Source: Streptomyces lunaelactis (lineage in GTDB: Bacteria; Actinomycetota; Actinomycetes; Streptomycetales; Streptomycetaceae). From it: a stretch of 64,000 bases of DNA. The notes beneath the pieces were generated by a model that did no database searches, was not told the DNA's origin, and saw only the letters and a list, made by a program, of their open reading frames with translations. The stretch is taken from positions 5,146,001-5,210,000 of the forward strand of contig NZ_CP026304.1 of assembly GCF_003054555.1 (NCBI RefSeq), in the 5' to 3' direction. Positions 16,076 to 24,971 of this stretch are shown piece by piece (the first letter of the stretch is position 1; each line of letters begins with the position of its first letter). The position numbers and the translations under genes were made by a program.

Positions 16076-17533
16076 ATGCCGACCTACCACGAAGTCATGA
16101 GCACCGATCTGTCCAAGCTCACCACCGCCGCTGACAAGTGGGACGAGATGGTGGGCAAGTTCAAGACACTCGAAGAGCAGTACAAACGCGATGTTCATGG
16201 CGTCTCGCTCGGTCCGACCTGGCAGGGATTGAGCGCCCAGGCCGCGAACGACAGGTTCACCGTCACACTCAAGGAGTTCCAGGGGGCCCAGAAGGAGGCA
16301 AAGGCGGTTGGCTCCATTCTGCGCCAGGCCCACACTCAGCTCACCGACCTCCGAGGCAGGGTCAAGGACGTGCGCGCCGATGCCGTCAAGGACGGCATGC
16401 GAGTCTCCGACCAGGGCATCGTCGCCTTTGACACCGAACAGCTCAGCCAGGGCGAGCGCACCGCGTATGTGCATGACCCCAGCTATCAGGAGAGCGCCCG
16501 CGCGAAAGCGGCTGAATGGTCCGAGCGCCTCACCCAAGCGGTCAAGGCCGTCACCGACGCCGACGACGGAATACGCATCGCCCTAGGAGCCGCCGTTCTC
16601 GACTCCGACTTCCTCGACGGCACTGTCAACGGTTTCAACAGGAAGCCCATAGCCAGCCCCTACCCCTCGCTGGAGGAGGCAGGCAAGGCCGCCAACATGC
16701 CCAAGGACAGGGAGGAAGTCGCGGAGTGGTGGCGCGGTCTCGATCCGGTCACCCGTGGCGTCCTGCTCCAGGAGCGTGGTGATGAGCTGCGAGCAGCGGG
16801 AATCATGGACCCTCTGTACAAGTGGACGTCCCCCGACAAGGGCTCGGGCGCCTTCGACGTGGAGGAACCCACGACGCAGGATCTGTTGTTCCTGGCCCGG
16901 GCTCAGGCGATCGCCGCCGGTGGCGACTTCACGGGAGAGACCGCCGCGTCCCGGAACATGGAGCACTACCTCGGTGGCACCGGCGAGCCGCTCGACCTGG
17001 ACGTCGACCGCATCCTGCACGACGAGTCCGGATTTGGCTCCGAGGTCGAAACGCTTCACGTAGCGGAGAACCAGGAGGCGTGGCGCCAGAAGGCTCTCGA
17101 CGAATTCACCAAGGCCGGTGGTGACAGGACGGTCGTCGTCCCGGTGGAGAGCCAGGCGCTCGGCCGGACGTTCCAAGGGGAGGAGTGGTTCCACGCGGTC
17201 GGGTCGCACCAGCAGAACGTGTCGGGCATGGTCACTGTCAGTCCCGGCGAGGGCGGAAAGCCCAAGGTCTCGCTCGACTACCAGGTCAACGTGTGGGACC
17301 GCTACAACTGGGATGCGGGCAAGGGTGCGACGTTTCCCGGTGGCATGTATGTACCGGACGAGGAAATGGGGCGACTGCACAAGGTGGGATTCGCCCAGGA
17401 ATTCGACATGCGTGGCAGCAGCTCCACTTTCCATCACGATCTGAACAGTGGCGCCCCCACGGTGGAACCGGCGGACCCCGGCCGGACGGGCAGCCGCGGG
17501 GACGTCTCGCGCGGCGACGAGGAGAACAGGTGA
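16076..17533 (+). CDS. WXG100-like protein with long C-terminal region
   Basis: A 485-residue protein with ATG 16076 chosen because AAGGGG lies just upstream and the product starts MPTYHEVMSTDLSKLTTAADKW. The first ~100 residues form a helical hairpin with a central W-x-G (GPTWQGLSAQAA), the type VII secretion WXG100 pattern. A second helical part runs to ~190. The C-terminal half is alpha/beta with WFHAVGSHQQNVSG and NVWDRYNWDAG. There is no signal peptide. This architecture is known in Streptomyces as WXG100/LXG-like large proteins of unknown activity. No toxin active site was identified. It overlaps the downstream lipoprotein gene by 4 nt, so the two are translated together. Confidence 0.8.
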   Translation: MPTYHEVMSTDLSKLTTAADKWDEMVGKFKTLEEQYKRDVHGVSLGPTWQGLSAQAANDRFTVTLKEFQGAQKEAKAVGSILRQAHTQLTDLRGRVKDVRADAVKDGMRVSDQGIVAFDTEQLSQGERTAYVHDPSYQESARAKAAEWSERLTQAVKAVTDADDGIRIALGAAVLDSDFLDGTVNGFNRKPIASPYPSLEEAGKAANMPKDREEVAEWWRGLDPVTRGVLLQERGDELRAAGIMDPLYKWTSPDKGSGAFDVEEPTTQDLLFLARAQAIAAGGDFTGETAASRNMEHYLGGTGEPLDLDVDRILHDESGFGSEVETLHVAENQEAWRQKALDEFTKAGGDRTVVVPVESQALGRTFQGEEWFHAVGSHQQNVSGMVTVSPGEGGKPKVSLDYQVNVWDRYNWDAGKGATFPGGMYVPDEEMGRLHKVGFAQEFDMRGSSSTFHHDLNSGAPTVEPADPGRTGSRGDVSRGDEENR

Positions 17534-18045
17534 ACACTCAACGCATGGTTCGGACACGTCTGTTCGCGGCACTCGCCGGGGCGCTGCTCCTCACCTCTTG
17601 TTCCACGGCAGACGCGGACGATCCCCACGTGACCGACAGGCGCACGTCCCACTGGGGCAAGGGCGTGGGTGCTCCCGAGGCGTCCGCGTTCATGAAAGTG
17701 AAGGTGCCCGAGGGGGCGACGGAGGTGAAGGGAGCCGTTCAGGTCAACCCTCAAGAGGATGTCTACCTTCTGTCCTTCGTCACCGACTGGAAGAACGCCG
17801 AGCAGATCGCGGCAGATCTGCGTTCCGAGACGCCTCTGCACCCCAAGAAATACGACCTGCCGCCGACTACCGAACTCTTTGGACACCTGGGACTCACCGA
17901 GCCGCAGACACTGAAGGGGGTCCGCTGGGCGGGTGTGTGTCCGCCCTGCGTGAGTGACCAGCGGCGGAGCGAGGTCGCGTGGATCGAGACATACGTCCAC
18001 TCCCAGGCCCAGGGGAAGGCCCGGGTGTATCTGAAGGCGTTCTGA
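17530..18045 (+). CDS. Lipoprotein coupled to the WXG100-like gene
   Basis: The GTG start at 17530 overlaps the previous stop in GTGA. The 171-residue product has a twin-charged N-terminus, a hydrophobic core (LFAALAGALLLTSC) and lipobox LTSC, so it should be acylated at the cysteine and face outward. The mature domain contains a paired-cysteine site (GVCPPCVS). There is no recognised family, but such lipoproteins are often encoded after WXG100-like genes in streptomycetes. It may act as an immunity protein or surface partner; this is inference only. Confidence 0.8.
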   Translation: MNTQRMVRTRLFAALAGALLLTSCSTADADDPHVTDRRTSHWGKGVGAPEASAFMKVKVPEGATEVKGAVQVNPQEDVYLLSFVTDWKNAEQIAADLRSETPLHPKKYDLPPTTELFGHLGLTEPQTLKGVRWAGVCPPCVSDQRRSEVAWIETYVHSQAQGKARVYLKAF

Positions 18046-18163
18046 CCTCGCTCCAGGGCTGCGGAGCCCGCCGGCTGCCATCCCTTGCGGGAAGCTGCTG
18101 ACTGGGCGCGTTCCTATCAGTGTGCGGCGGTCCGGCAGCCGCGGCAGTCTCCTGGTTCCGGAT

Positions 18164-18346
18164 GGTCCGGGGCATTGCCAGGGCGCGCACCACCGGGTCC
18201 AGCTGGTAGTCCTGCGGCTCTACGCCGGAGCGGAACGGTGCCTGGAGCGCCGTCTTGCCGGCCGAGGCGACCGCACCCCAGCGCCCGGCGTCCAGGAACG
18301 CGTCCAGCCGGTCGGGCTCGTCGAACTCATGTGCGGGGGAGGGGAG
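18164..18346 (-). pseudogene. Remnant of an SNF2-type helicase N-terminus
   Basis: On the minus strand about 56 codons read DEPDRLDAFLDAGRWGAVAS then KTALQAPFRSGVEPQDYQL and DPVVRALAMPR. This matches, from memory, the segment just before the Walker A motif (usually ...MPRANLLIADDVGLGKT) in SNF2-like helicases of streptomycete mobile and defence islands. The match stops abruptly after MPRT, before any ATPase motif, and a stop lies a few codons before the start of the match. It is therefore a dead fragment, probably a scar of an element that once sat here. Confidence 0.55.
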
Positions 18347-18474
18347 CTCATGGCTCGGTCACCTCTGTTGCCTGCTCGGGACCCGTTCACCGGCGAAAAG
18401 GGACGAATGGAGGCAGCAGTCCCATCCCGGCTCAGGACCGGTCCCGCAGAGACCCGGTCCCCGCGCGCCGGGGT

Positions 18475-18502
18475 TTGACAGCGAATGGCGCCGGGGTAAC
18501 CT
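18475..18502 (+). promoter_or_regulatory. Putative rpsJ (S10 operon) promoter
   Basis: TTGACA (18475-18480) is a perfect -35; after 16 nt comes TAACCT (18497-18502). A second possible -10 (CAGACT, 18539) lies downstream behind TTGGCC but with a 19-nt spacer. Confidence 0.6.
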
Positions 18503-18788
18503 CTTCGGCTCGATTGGCCAGGGGGCGGGCCCGTGTGGCAGACTATGCGGGTTGCTCGGTTGAGTGCCGATGCTGCGCGCCTCCCGTCGGGAGGACCGGA
18601 AGCGAGTCCCACAGTACTCGTCGCCCCATCTGCCGTAAGGCAGCGCTGAGGCGGACGTACGGGAATCTTTCGGGAAGTGTCAGCGGGGTGCGAACCAGGC
18701 ACCCGGTGGGTGTTCTCCCCCGGCTCGCGGTCTCAGGCCCGCACCCCTTGGCAGGGAAATCCTTCGGGAGATCTTCGTAGAGGGAATG

Positions 18789-18813
18789 CGACACGCCCGA
18801 CCGCGTGGGTCGG
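18789..18813 (+). promoter_or_regulatory. Shared leader hairpin, rpsJ copy
   Basis: Second copy of the 25-nt element (core CCCGACCGCGTGGGTCGG), one mismatch to 10638-10662, here 73 nt before the rpsJ start. The CCGACC/GGTCGG stem is retained, and the single difference falls outside the stem. Confidence 0.6.
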
Positions 18814-18886
18814 AGAGAACGGTGCTTATAGAGAGCACAGCCTTCCGGGTTCCAGAGCGTTTCGAGAGACAGGACTACTAGTAGCC

Positions 18887-19195
18887 ATGGCGGGACAGAA
18901 GATCCGCATCCGGCTCAAGGCCTACGACCACGAGGTCATCGACAGCTCGGCGAAGAAGATCGTCGAGACGGTGACCCGCACTGGTGCGTCGGTCGCGGGC
19001 CCGGTGCCGCTGCCCACTGAGAAGAACGTGTACTGCGTCATCAAGTCGCCGCACAAGTACAAGGACTCGCGCGAGCACTTCGAGATGCGCACGCACAAGC
19101 GCTTGATCGACATCCTCGACCCGACGCCCAAGACCGTTGACTCGCTGATGCGCCTGGACCTTCCGGCCGGCGTTGACATCGAGATCAAGCTCTGA
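18887..19195 (+). CDS. rpsJ: 30S ribosomal protein S10
   Basis: S10 is part of the 30S head and, as NusE, of antitermination complexes. The 102-residue protein starts at ATG 18887 ([19 protein letters not shown]), the conserved start, rather than at in-frame codons further upstream. [17 protein letters not shown], which includes the tRNA-facing loop, is intact. First gene of the S10 cluster; rplC follows after 14 nt. Confidence 0.98.
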   Translation: MAGQKIRIRLKAYDHEVIDSSAKKIVETVTRTGASVAGPVPLPTEKNVYCVIKSPHKYKDSREHFEMRTHKRLIDILDPTPKTVDSLMRLDLPAGVDIEIKL

Positions 19196-19209
19196 GAGGC
19201 GCGGAGAAG

Positions 19210-19854
19210 ATGGCAAAGCAGATCAAGGGCGTCCTGGGCGAGAAGCTCGGCATGACCCAGGTCTGGGACGAGAACAACCGTGTCGTCCCGGTCACTGTCG
19301 TCAAGGCTGGGCCCTGCGTCGTTACCCAGGTCCGTACGAATGACTCCGACGGCTACGAGTCGGTCCAGATCGCCTTCGGCGAGATCGACCCTCGCAAGGT
19401 GAACAAGCCCCTCAAGGGTCACTTCGCCAAGGCCGACGTAACCCCCCGCCGCCACCTGGTGGAGCTCCGTACCTCCGACGCCAGCGAGTACACGCTCGGC
19501 CAGGAGATCACTGCCGAGGTGTTCGAGTCCGGCGTCAAGGTCGACGTCACGGGCAAGAGCAAGGGCAAGGGCTTCGCCGGTGTCATGAAGCGTCACAACT
19601 TCAAGGGCCTCGGCGCCGGTCACGGCACCCAGCGCAAGCACCGCTCCCCCGGTTCGATCGGTGGCTGTGCCACCCCTGGGCGTGTCTTCAAGGGCATGCG
19701 CATGGCGGGCCGCATGGGCAATGAGCGGGTTACCACCCAGAACCTGACCGTTCACGCCGTAGACGCGGAGAAGGGCCTGCTCCTGATCAAGGGCGCGGTT
19801 CCTGGTCCCAACGGCGGCCTGGTCCTGGTCCGCACTGCGGCCAAGGGGGCCTGA
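19210..19854 (+). CDS. rplC: 50S ribosomal protein L3
   Basis: L3 is an early 23S rRNA-binding protein whose long loop reaches the peptidyl transferase centre. The 214-residue product has [18 protein letters not shown] at the start and the extended loop [20 protein letters not shown] followed by [29 protein letters not shown] is the ribosome site. rplD begins 5 nt downstream. Confidence 0.98.
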   Translation: MAKQIKGVLGEKLGMTQVWDENNRVVPVTVVKAGPCVVTQVRTNDSDGYESVQIAFGEIDPRKVNKPLKGHFAKADVTPRRHLVELRTSDASEYTLGQEITAEVFESGVKVDVTGKSKGKGFAGVMKRHNFKGLGAGHGTQRKHRSPGSIGGCATPGRVFKGMRMAGRMGNERVTTQNLTVHAVDAEKGLLLIKGAVPGPNGGLVLVRTAAKGA

Positions 19855-19859
19855 GGACT

Positions 19860-20510
19860 ATGAGCACCATTGACATTCTGTCGCCCTCCGGCGACAAGTC
19901 CGGGACCGTTGAGCTCCCGGCCGAGATCTTCGACGCCAAGATCAGCATCCCGCTGATCCACCAGGTCGTCGTCGCGCAGCTGGCCGCCGCCCGTCAGGGC
20001 ACGCACAAGGTCAAGCGTCGTGGCGAGGTCCGTGGTGGCGGTAGGAAGCCTTACCGCCAGAAGGGCACCGGCCGCGCCCGTCAGGGTTCGACCCGTGCGC
20101 CGCAGTTTGCCGGCGGTGGCGTCGTACACGGCCCCACGCCGCGTGACTACTCGCAGCGGACCCCGAAGAAGATGAAGGCCGCCGCCCTGCGCGGTGCCCT
20201 CACCGACCGGGCCCGCAACTCCCGTATCCACGTCGTCACCGGCGTGATCGAGGGCGAGGTCTCCACCAAGGCCGCGAAGACCCTGCTGGGCAAGATCAGT
20301 GAGCGCAAGCACGTGCTCCTGATCGTCGAGCGGGCCGACGAGGCCGCGTGGCTCTCCGCCCGTAACCTGCCCCAGGTGCACCTCCTGGAGCCGGGCCAGC
20401 TGAACACGTACGACGTGCTCGTCTCCGACGACGTGGTCTTCACCAAGGCCGCTTTCGAGTCCTTCGTGTCTGGCCCCAAGGCCGATGAGACCGAAGGGAG
20501 CGACGCCTGA
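19860..20510 (+). CDS. rplD: 50S ribosomal protein L4
   Basis: L4 lines the peptide exit tunnel and, in E. coli, represses the S10 operon. The 216-residue protein has the tunnel loop ([39 protein letters not shown], residues ~45-85). Its stop overlaps the rplW start by 1 nt (TGATG), implying coupled translation. Whether L4 regulates this operon cannot be seen. Confidence 0.98.
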   Translation: MSTIDILSPSGDKSGTVELPAEIFDAKISIPLIHQVVVAQLAAARQGTHKVKRRGEVRGGGRKPYRQKGTGRARQGSTRAPQFAGGGVVHGPTPRDYSQRTPKKMKAAALRGALTDRARNSRIHVVTGVIEGEVSTKAAKTLLGKISERKHVLLIVERADEAAWLSARNLPQVHLLEPGQLNTYDVLVSDDVVFTKAAFESFVSGPKADETEGSDA

Positions 20511-20833
20511 TGTCCGAGGCGACCGTAACCAGCAAGACCTTCACGGACCCGCGCGACATTCTCGTCAAGCCGGTTGTGTCCGAGAAGAGCTACGCCCTGC
20601 TCGACGAGAACAAGTACACGTTCATCGTCGCGCCCGGCTCCAACAAGACCCAGATCAAGCAGGCCGTCGAGGCGGTCTTCTCGGTCAAGGTCACCGGGGT
20701 CAACACGATCAACCGTCAGGGTAAGCGCAAGCGCACCAAGACCGGTTTCGGCAAGCGCATCAACACCAAGCGCGCCATCGTGACCCTCGCTGAGGGCGAC
20801 CGAATCGACATCTTCGGCGGCCCGACCTCCTGA
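20510..20833 (+). CDS. rplW: 50S ribosomal protein L23
   Basis: L23 sits at the tunnel exit and docks trigger factor and SRP. The 107-residue protein has [20 protein letters not shown] and the [19 protein letters not shown] region. It overlaps rplD by 1 nt and is followed after 39 nt by rplB. Confidence 0.98.
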   Translation: MSEATVTSKTFTDPRDILVKPVVSEKSYALLDENKYTFIVAPGSNKTQIKQAVEAVFSVKVTGVNTINRQGKRKRTKTGFGKRINTKRAIVTLAEGDRIDIFGGPTS

Positions 20834-20872
20834 CGGAGGTCGAGTCGTCCGGAATCGGACGAGGACTGAGAA

Positions 20873-21709
20873 ATGGGTATCCGCAAGTACAAGCCGACGA
20901 CCCCGGGCCGTCGTGGCTCCAGCGTCGCCGACTTTGTCGAGATCACGCGGTCCACGCCGGAGAAGTCGCTGGTCCGCCCCCTGCACAGCAAGGGCGGCCG
21001 TAACAACACCGGTCGTGTGACCGTCCGTCACCAGGGCGGTGGCCACAAGCGCGCCTACCGCGTGATCGACTTCCGTCGTCACGACAAGGACGGCGTGCCG
21101 GCCAAGGTCGCTCACATTGAGTACGACCCGAACCGCACCGCGCGCATCGCGCTTCTGCACTACGCAGACGGCGAGAAGCGCTACATCATCGCGCCCAAGG
21201 GCCTGACGCAGGGCGACCGTGTCGAGAACGGCCCGGCCGCCGACATCAAGCCCGGCAACAACCTGGCGCTGCGCAACATCCCGGTCGGTACGACCATCCA
21301 CGCCATCGAGCTGCGGCCCGGCGGCGGCGCGAAGTTCGCCCGTTCCGCGGGTGCCTCCGTGCAGCTGCTGGCGAAGGAGGGCACGATGGCCCACCTTCGT
21401 ATGCCGTCCGGCGAGATCCGGCTGGTCGACGCCCGCTGCCGCGCCACCATTGGCGAGGTCGGCAACGCCGAGCAGTCGAACATCAACTGGGGCAAGGCCG
21501 GCCGTCTGCGCTGGAAGGGCGTTCGCCCGACCGTCCGCGGTGTCGCGATGAACCCGGTTGACCACCCGCACGGTGGTGGTGAGGGCAAGACCTCCGGTGG
21601 TCGCCACCCGGTCAGCCCGTGGGGTCAGAAGGAGGGTCGTACTCGCTCGCCGAAGAAGGCATCGAGCAAGTACATCGTCCGCCGCCGCAAGACGAACAAG
21701 AAGCGCTAG
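20873..21709 (+). CDS. rplB: 50S ribosomal protein L2
   Basis: L2 is needed for subunit joining and peptidyl transfer. The 278-residue protein begins [20 protein letters not shown]. The conserved C-terminal block with the essential histidine reads [20 protein letters not shown] (~residues 224-243). The basic tail [15 protein letters not shown] is standard. Confidence 0.98.
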   Translation: MGIRKYKPTTPGRRGSSVADFVEITRSTPEKSLVRPLHSKGGRNNTGRVTVRHQGGGHKRAYRVIDFRRHDKDGVPAKVAHIEYDPNRTARIALLHYADGEKRYIIAPKGLTQGDRVENGPAADIKPGNNLALRNIPVGTTIHAIELRPGGGAKFARSAGASVQLLAKEGTMAHLRMPSGEIRLVDARCRATIGEVGNAEQSNINWGKAGRLRWKGVRPTVRGVAMNPVDHPHGGGEGKTSGGRHPVSPWGQKEGRTRSPKKASSKYIVRRRKTNKKR

Positions 21710-21721
21710 GAGCGGGTTTAG

Positions 21722-22003
21722 ATGCCGCGCAGTCTCAAGAAGGGGCCCTTCGTCGACGACCACCTCATCAAGAAGGTGGATGTCCAGAACGAAGCAGGCA
21801 CCAAGAACGTCATCAAGACCTGGTCCCGTCGCTCGATGATCGTCCCGGCCATGCTCGGCCACACGATCGCGGTGCACAACGGCAAGATCCACGTCCCGGT
21901 GTTCGTCACCGAGTCGATGGTCGGCCACAAGCTCGGCGAGTTCTCGCCGACTCGCACCTTCCGCGGCCACGTCAAGGACGACCGGAAGTCGAAGCGCCGC
22001 TAA
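21722..22003 (+). CDS. rpsS: 30S ribosomal protein S19
   Basis: S19 pairs with S13 in the 30S head. The 93-residue protein has [19 protein letters not shown] and the later [20 protein letters not shown] signature. It starts 12 nt after rplB. Confidence 0.98.
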   Translation: MPRSLKKGPFVDDHLIKKVDVQNEAGTKNVIKTWSRRSMIVPAMLGHTIAVHNGKIHVPVFVTESMVGHKLGEFSPTRTFRGHVKDDRKSKRR

Positions 22004-22043
22004 CGCGGGGTGACTGACTATGACTTACACCGAAGGGACAACC

Positions 22044-22391
22044 ATGGAAGCCAGGGCCCAGGCGCGGTACATCCGCGTCACGCCCATGAAGGCCCGCCGA
22101 GTGGTGGACCTCATCCGTGGCATGGATGCCACGGAGGCTCAGGCGGTCCTGCGTTTCGCCCCGCAGGCCGCGAGCGTGCCCGTTGGCAAGGTGCTTGACA
22201 GCGCCATTGCCAACGCTGCACACAACTACGACCACACCGACGCCTCTTCGCTGGTCATCAGCGAGGCGTACGTGGACGAGGGCCCGACCCTGAAGCGGTT
22301 CCGTCCGCGTGCTCAGGGCCGTGCCTACCGGATCCGTAAGCGGACCAGCCACATCACCGTGGTCGTCAGCAGCAAGGAAGGAACCCGGTAA
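22044..22391 (+). CDS. rplV: 50S ribosomal protein L22
   Basis: L22 contributes to the exit-tunnel constriction and macrolide site. ATG 22044 ([19 protein letters not shown]) is chosen over ATG 22020 because GAAGGGA sits 6 nt upstream of it and the 115-residue size fits the family. The tunnel loop [19 protein letters not shown] is intact. Its stop overlaps the rpsC start by 1 nt (TAATG). Confidence 0.96.
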   Translation: MEARAQARYIRVTPMKARRVVDLIRGMDATEAQAVLRFAPQAASVPVGKVLDSAIANAAHNYDHTDASSLVISEAYVDEGPTLKRFRPRAQGRAYRIRKRTSHITVVVSSKEGTR

Positions 22392-23245
22392 TGGGCCAGA
22401 AGGTTAACCCGCATGGGTTCCGGCTCGGCATCACCACGGACTTCAAGTCCCGCTGGTACGCCGACAAGCTGTACAAGGACTACGTCAAGGAAGACGTTGC
22501 CATTCGTCGCATGATGACGAAGGGCATGGAGCGAGCCGGTATCTCGAAGGTTGAGATCGAGCGCACCCGCGACCGCGTCCGCGTTGACATCCACACCGCC
22601 CGCCCGGGCATCGTCATCGGTCGCCGTGGCGCCGAGGCCGACCGCATCCGTGGCGAGCTGGAGAAGCTGACCGGCAAGCAGGTCCAGCTGAACATCCTCG
22701 AGGTCAAGAACCCCGAGGTGGACGCTCAGCTGGTGGCCCAGGCCGTCGCCGAGCAGCTCTCCTCCCGCGTCTCCTTCCGTCGTGCCATGCGCAAGAGCAT
22801 GCAGGGCACGATGAAGGCCGGCGCCAAGGGCATCAAGATCCAGTGCGGTGGCCGTCTCGGCGGCGCCGAGATGTCCCGCTCGGAGTTCTACCGCGAGGGC
22901 CGCGTGCCCCTGCACACGCTCCGTGCGAACGTCGACTACGGCTTCTTCGAGGCCAAGACGACCTTCGGCCGTATCGGTGTGAAGGTCTGGATCTACAAGG
23001 GCGACGTCAAGAACATCGCCGAGGTCCGCGCCGAGAACGCCGCGGCCCGTGCGGGTAACCGCCCGGCCCGTGGTGGCGCCGGCGACCGTCCGGCCAGTGG
23101 CCGTGGTGGCGGTCGTGGTGGCGAGCGGGGCGGCCGCGGTGGTCGCAAGCCGCAGCAGTCTGCGCCGGCAGCCGAGGCCCCCAAGGCCGAGGCTCCCGCC
23201 GCTGCCGCTGCTCCGGCTGCTGAGAGCACCGGAACGGAGGCCTGA
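22391..23245 (+). CDS. rpsC: 30S ribosomal protein S3 with RGG-rich tail
   Basis: S3 lies at the mRNA entry tunnel. The KH domain includes [20 protein letters not shown] (~residues 74-94) and the C-terminal S3 domain follows to about residue 215. Beyond that lies a tail of about 65 residues: first Gly/Arg-rich with RGG and GRGG repeats, then Ala/Pro/Glu-rich. The tail makes the 284-residue protein about 50 residues longer than E. coli S3; such tails occur in streptomycetes. It overlaps rplV by 1 nt. Confidence 0.98.
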   Translation: MGQKVNPHGFRLGITTDFKSRWYADKLYKDYVKEDVAIRRMMTKGMERAGISKVEIERTRDRVRVDIHTARPGIVIGRRGAEADRIRGELEKLTGKQVQLNILEVKNPEVDAQLVAQAVAEQLSSRVSFRRAMRKSMQGTMKAGAKGIKIQCGGRLGGAEMSRSEFYREGRVPLHTLRANVDYGFFEAKTTFGRIGVKVWIYKGDVKNIAEVRAENAAARAGNRPARGGAGDRPASGRGGGRGGERGGRGGRKPQQSAPAAEAPKAEAPAAAAAPAAESTGTEA

Positions 23246-23250
23246 CCGAA

Positions 23251-23670
23251 ATGCTGATCCCCCGTAGGGTCAAGCACCGCAAGCAGCACCACCCGAAGCG
23301 CAGCGGTATGTCCAAGGGTGGTACGCAGGTTGCGTTCGGCGAGTACGGCATTCAGGCCCTCACTCCGGCGTACGTGACCAACCGCCAGATCGAGGCGGCT
23401 CGTATCGCGATGACCCGCCACATCAAGCGTGGCGGCAAGGTCTGGATCAACATCTACCCGGACCGCCCGCTGACGAAGAAGCCTGCCGAGACCCGCATGG
23501 GTTCCGGTAAGGGCTCCCCCGAGTGGTGGATCGCGAACGTCAAGCCCGGTCGGGTGATGTTCGAGCTGTCCTACCCGAACGAGAAGATTGCGCGTGAGGC
23601 GCTTACCCGCGCTGCTCACAAGCTTCCGATGAAGTGCCGGATCGTGCGGCGCGAGGCAGGTGAGTCGTGA
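23251..23670 (+). CDS. rplP: 50S ribosomal protein L16
   Basis: L16 organises the A-site region of 23S rRNA. The 139-residue protein starts [20 protein letters not shown], with the conserved [20 protein letters not shown] block (~residues 79-98). Its stop overlaps the rpmC start by one base. Confidence 0.98.
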   Translation: MLIPRRVKHRKQHHPKRSGMSKGGTQVAFGEYGIQALTPAYVTNRQIEAARIAMTRHIKRGGKVWINIYPDRPLTKKPAETRMGSGKGSPEWWIANVKPGRVMFELSYPNEKIAREALTRAAHKLPMKCRIVRREAGES

Positions 23671-23894
23671 TGGCGGCCGTTACTAAGGCGTCCGAGCTGC
23701 GCGAACTGGGCGACGAGGAGCTTGTTGCCAAGCTTCGCGAGGCCAAGGAAGAGCTGTTCAACCTCCGCTTTCAGGCGGCGACCGGTCAGCTCGAGAACCA
23801 CGGCCGGCTGAAGGCCGTCCGCAAGGACATCGCGCGGATCTACACCCTGATGCGTGAGCGCGAGCTGGGCATCGAGACGGTGGAGAGCGCCTGA
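23670..23894 (+). CDS. rpmC: 50S ribosomal protein L29
   Basis: L29 lies at the tunnel exit beside L23. ATG 23670, overlapping the rplP stop, is preferred to the GTG one codon before. The 74-residue product is all helical, with [20 protein letters not shown] and the family [17 protein letters not shown]. It overlaps rpsQ by 1 nt. Confidence 0.96.
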   Translation: MAAVTKASELRELGDEELVAKLREAKEELFNLRFQAATGQLENHGRLKAVRKDIARIYTLMRERELGIETVESA

Positions 23895-24178
23895 TGAGCG
23901 AGAGCAATGTGACCGAGAACAAGACCGACCGCGGATTCCGCAAGACCCGTGAGGGTCTGGTCGTCAGCGACAAGATGGACAAGACCGTCGTCGTCGCTGT
24001 CGAGGACCGCGTCAAGCACGCGCTGTACGGCAAGGTCATCCGCCGTACGAACAAGCTCAAGGCGCACGACGAGCAGAACGCTGCCGGCGTCGGCGACCGC
24101 GTCCTCATCATGGAGACGCGTCCGCTGTCGGCGAGCAAGCGCTGGCGCATCGTCGAGATCCTCGAGAAGGCCAAGTAA
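23894..24178 (+). CDS. rpsQ: 30S ribosomal protein S17
   Basis: S17 is a primary 16S rRNA binder of OB fold. The 94-residue protein has a short acidic N-terminal extension, then [20 protein letters not shown] and the [19 protein letters not shown] end. It is the last gene of the S10 part; two strong hairpins follow before rplN. Confidence 0.98.
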   Translation: MSESNVTENKTDRGFRKTREGLVVSDKMDKTVVVAVEDRVKHALYGKVIRRTNKLKAHDEQNAAGVGDRVLIMETRPLSASKRWRIVEILEKAK

Positions 24179-24182
24179 TTCT

Positions 24183-24202
24183 CCCGAGGGGTATCCCTCG
24201 GG
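24183..24202 (+). other. Hairpin A, rpsQ-rplN gap
   Basis: CCCGAGGG (24183-24190), 4-nt loop, CCCTCGGG (24195-24202), perfect. First of two hairpins that begin 4 nt after the rpsQ stop. Confidence 0.6.
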
Positions 24203-24218
24203 ACAGTTCCGCCAGGCT

Positions 24219-24248
24219 CGGCGGGGGTTGCTGACGCAACCCCCGCCG
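24219..24248 (+). terminator. Hairpin B, rpsQ-rplN gap
   Basis: CGGCGGGGGTTG (24219-24230) and CAACCCCCGCCG (24237-24248) form a perfect 12-bp stem. With hairpin A it marks the boundary between the S10 and spc gene sets and probably ends, or attenuates, the S10 transcript. There is no T-tract, as is usual in high-GC actinobacteria. Confidence 0.6.
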
Positions 24249-24276
24249 GGAACCGGCAGACGATCAGGAGATAGAC

Positions 24277-24645
24277 GTGATCCAGCAGGAGTCGCGACTG
24301 CGTGTCGCCGACAACACTGGTGCCAAGGAGATCCTTTGCATCCGTGTTCTCGGTGGTTCCGGTCGCCGCTACGCGGGCATCGGTGACGTCATCGTCGCCA
24401 CCGTCAAGGACGCGATCCCCGGTGGCAACGTGAAGAAGGGTGACGTCATCAAGGCGGTCATCGTTCGCACCGTGAAGGAGCGCCGCCGCCAGGACGGCTC
24501 GTACATCCGCTTCGACGAGAACGCCGCCGTCATTCTGAAGAACGACGGCGACCCTCGCGGCACCCGTATCTTCGGCCCGGTGGGCCGTGAGCTGCGCGAG
24601 AAGAAGTTCATGAAGATCATCTCGCTCGCGCCGGAGGTGCTGTAA
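24277..24645 (+). CDS. rplN: 50S ribosomal protein L14
   Basis: L14 lies at the subunit interface. GTG start at 24277 with CAGGAG upstream. The 122-residue protein reads [20 protein letters not shown] and has the [20 protein letters not shown] and [20 protein letters not shown] segments. First gene of the spc part. Confidence 0.98.
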   Translation: MIQQESRLRVADNTGAKEILCIRVLGGSGRRYAGIGDVIVATVKDAIPGGNVKKGDVIKAVIVRTVKERRRQDGSYIRFDENAAVILKNDGDPRGTRIFGPVGRELREKKFMKIISLAPEVL

Positions 24646-24647
24646 GC

Positions 24648-24971
24648 ATGAAGATCAAGAAGGGCGACCTGGTTCAGGTCATCACCGGTAAGGACAAGGG
24701 CAAGCAGGGCAAGGTCATTCAGGCCTTCCCCCGCGAGGACCGCGTCCTGGTCGAGGGTGTCAACCGGGTCAAGAAGCACACCAAGGCCGGCCAGACCGCT
24801 CGTGGTTCGCAGACCGGCGGCATCGTGACCACCGAAGCCCCTGTCCACGTCAGCAATGTTCAGCTGGTCGTGGAGAAGGACGGCAACAAGGTCGTCACCC
24901 GCGTCGGCTACCGCTTTGACGACGAGGGCAACAAGATCCGCGTTGCCAAGCGGACCGGTGAGGACATCTGA
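24648..24971 (+). CDS. rplX: 50S ribosomal protein L24
   Basis: L24 starts 50S assembly. The 107-residue KOW-fold protein has [20 protein letters not shown] and the [12 protein letters not shown] segment. It is 2 nt after rplN and overlaps rplE by 1 nt. Confidence 0.98.
   Translation: MKIKKGDLVQVITGKDKGKQGKVIQAFPREDRVLVEGVNRVKKHTKAGQTARGSQTGGIVTTEAPVHVSNVQLVVEKDGNKVVTRVGYRFDDEGNKIRVAKRTGEDI

Larger units (their letters stand above)
18347..18886 (+). promoter_or_regulatory. rpsJ upstream region and long S10 leader
   Basis: No gene is visible. After the promoter at 18475-18502 the leader runs about 380 nt. It contains a CCTCCCG/CGGGAGG hairpin (18580-18594), a GGGTGCG...CGCACCCC pairing (18687-18747) and the 25-nt element shared with the rpsL leader. 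Its length and base-pairing suggest a structured S10-operon leader RNA, although I cannot name its Rfam family. Confidence 0.5.

Noticed and set aside
18085..18780. Plus-strand open frames of 118-231 codons in the rpsJ upstream region
   Set aside because: Low-complexity Arg/Pro/Gly translations, no ribosome site, and they overlap the promoter and leader and the antisense helicase fragment.
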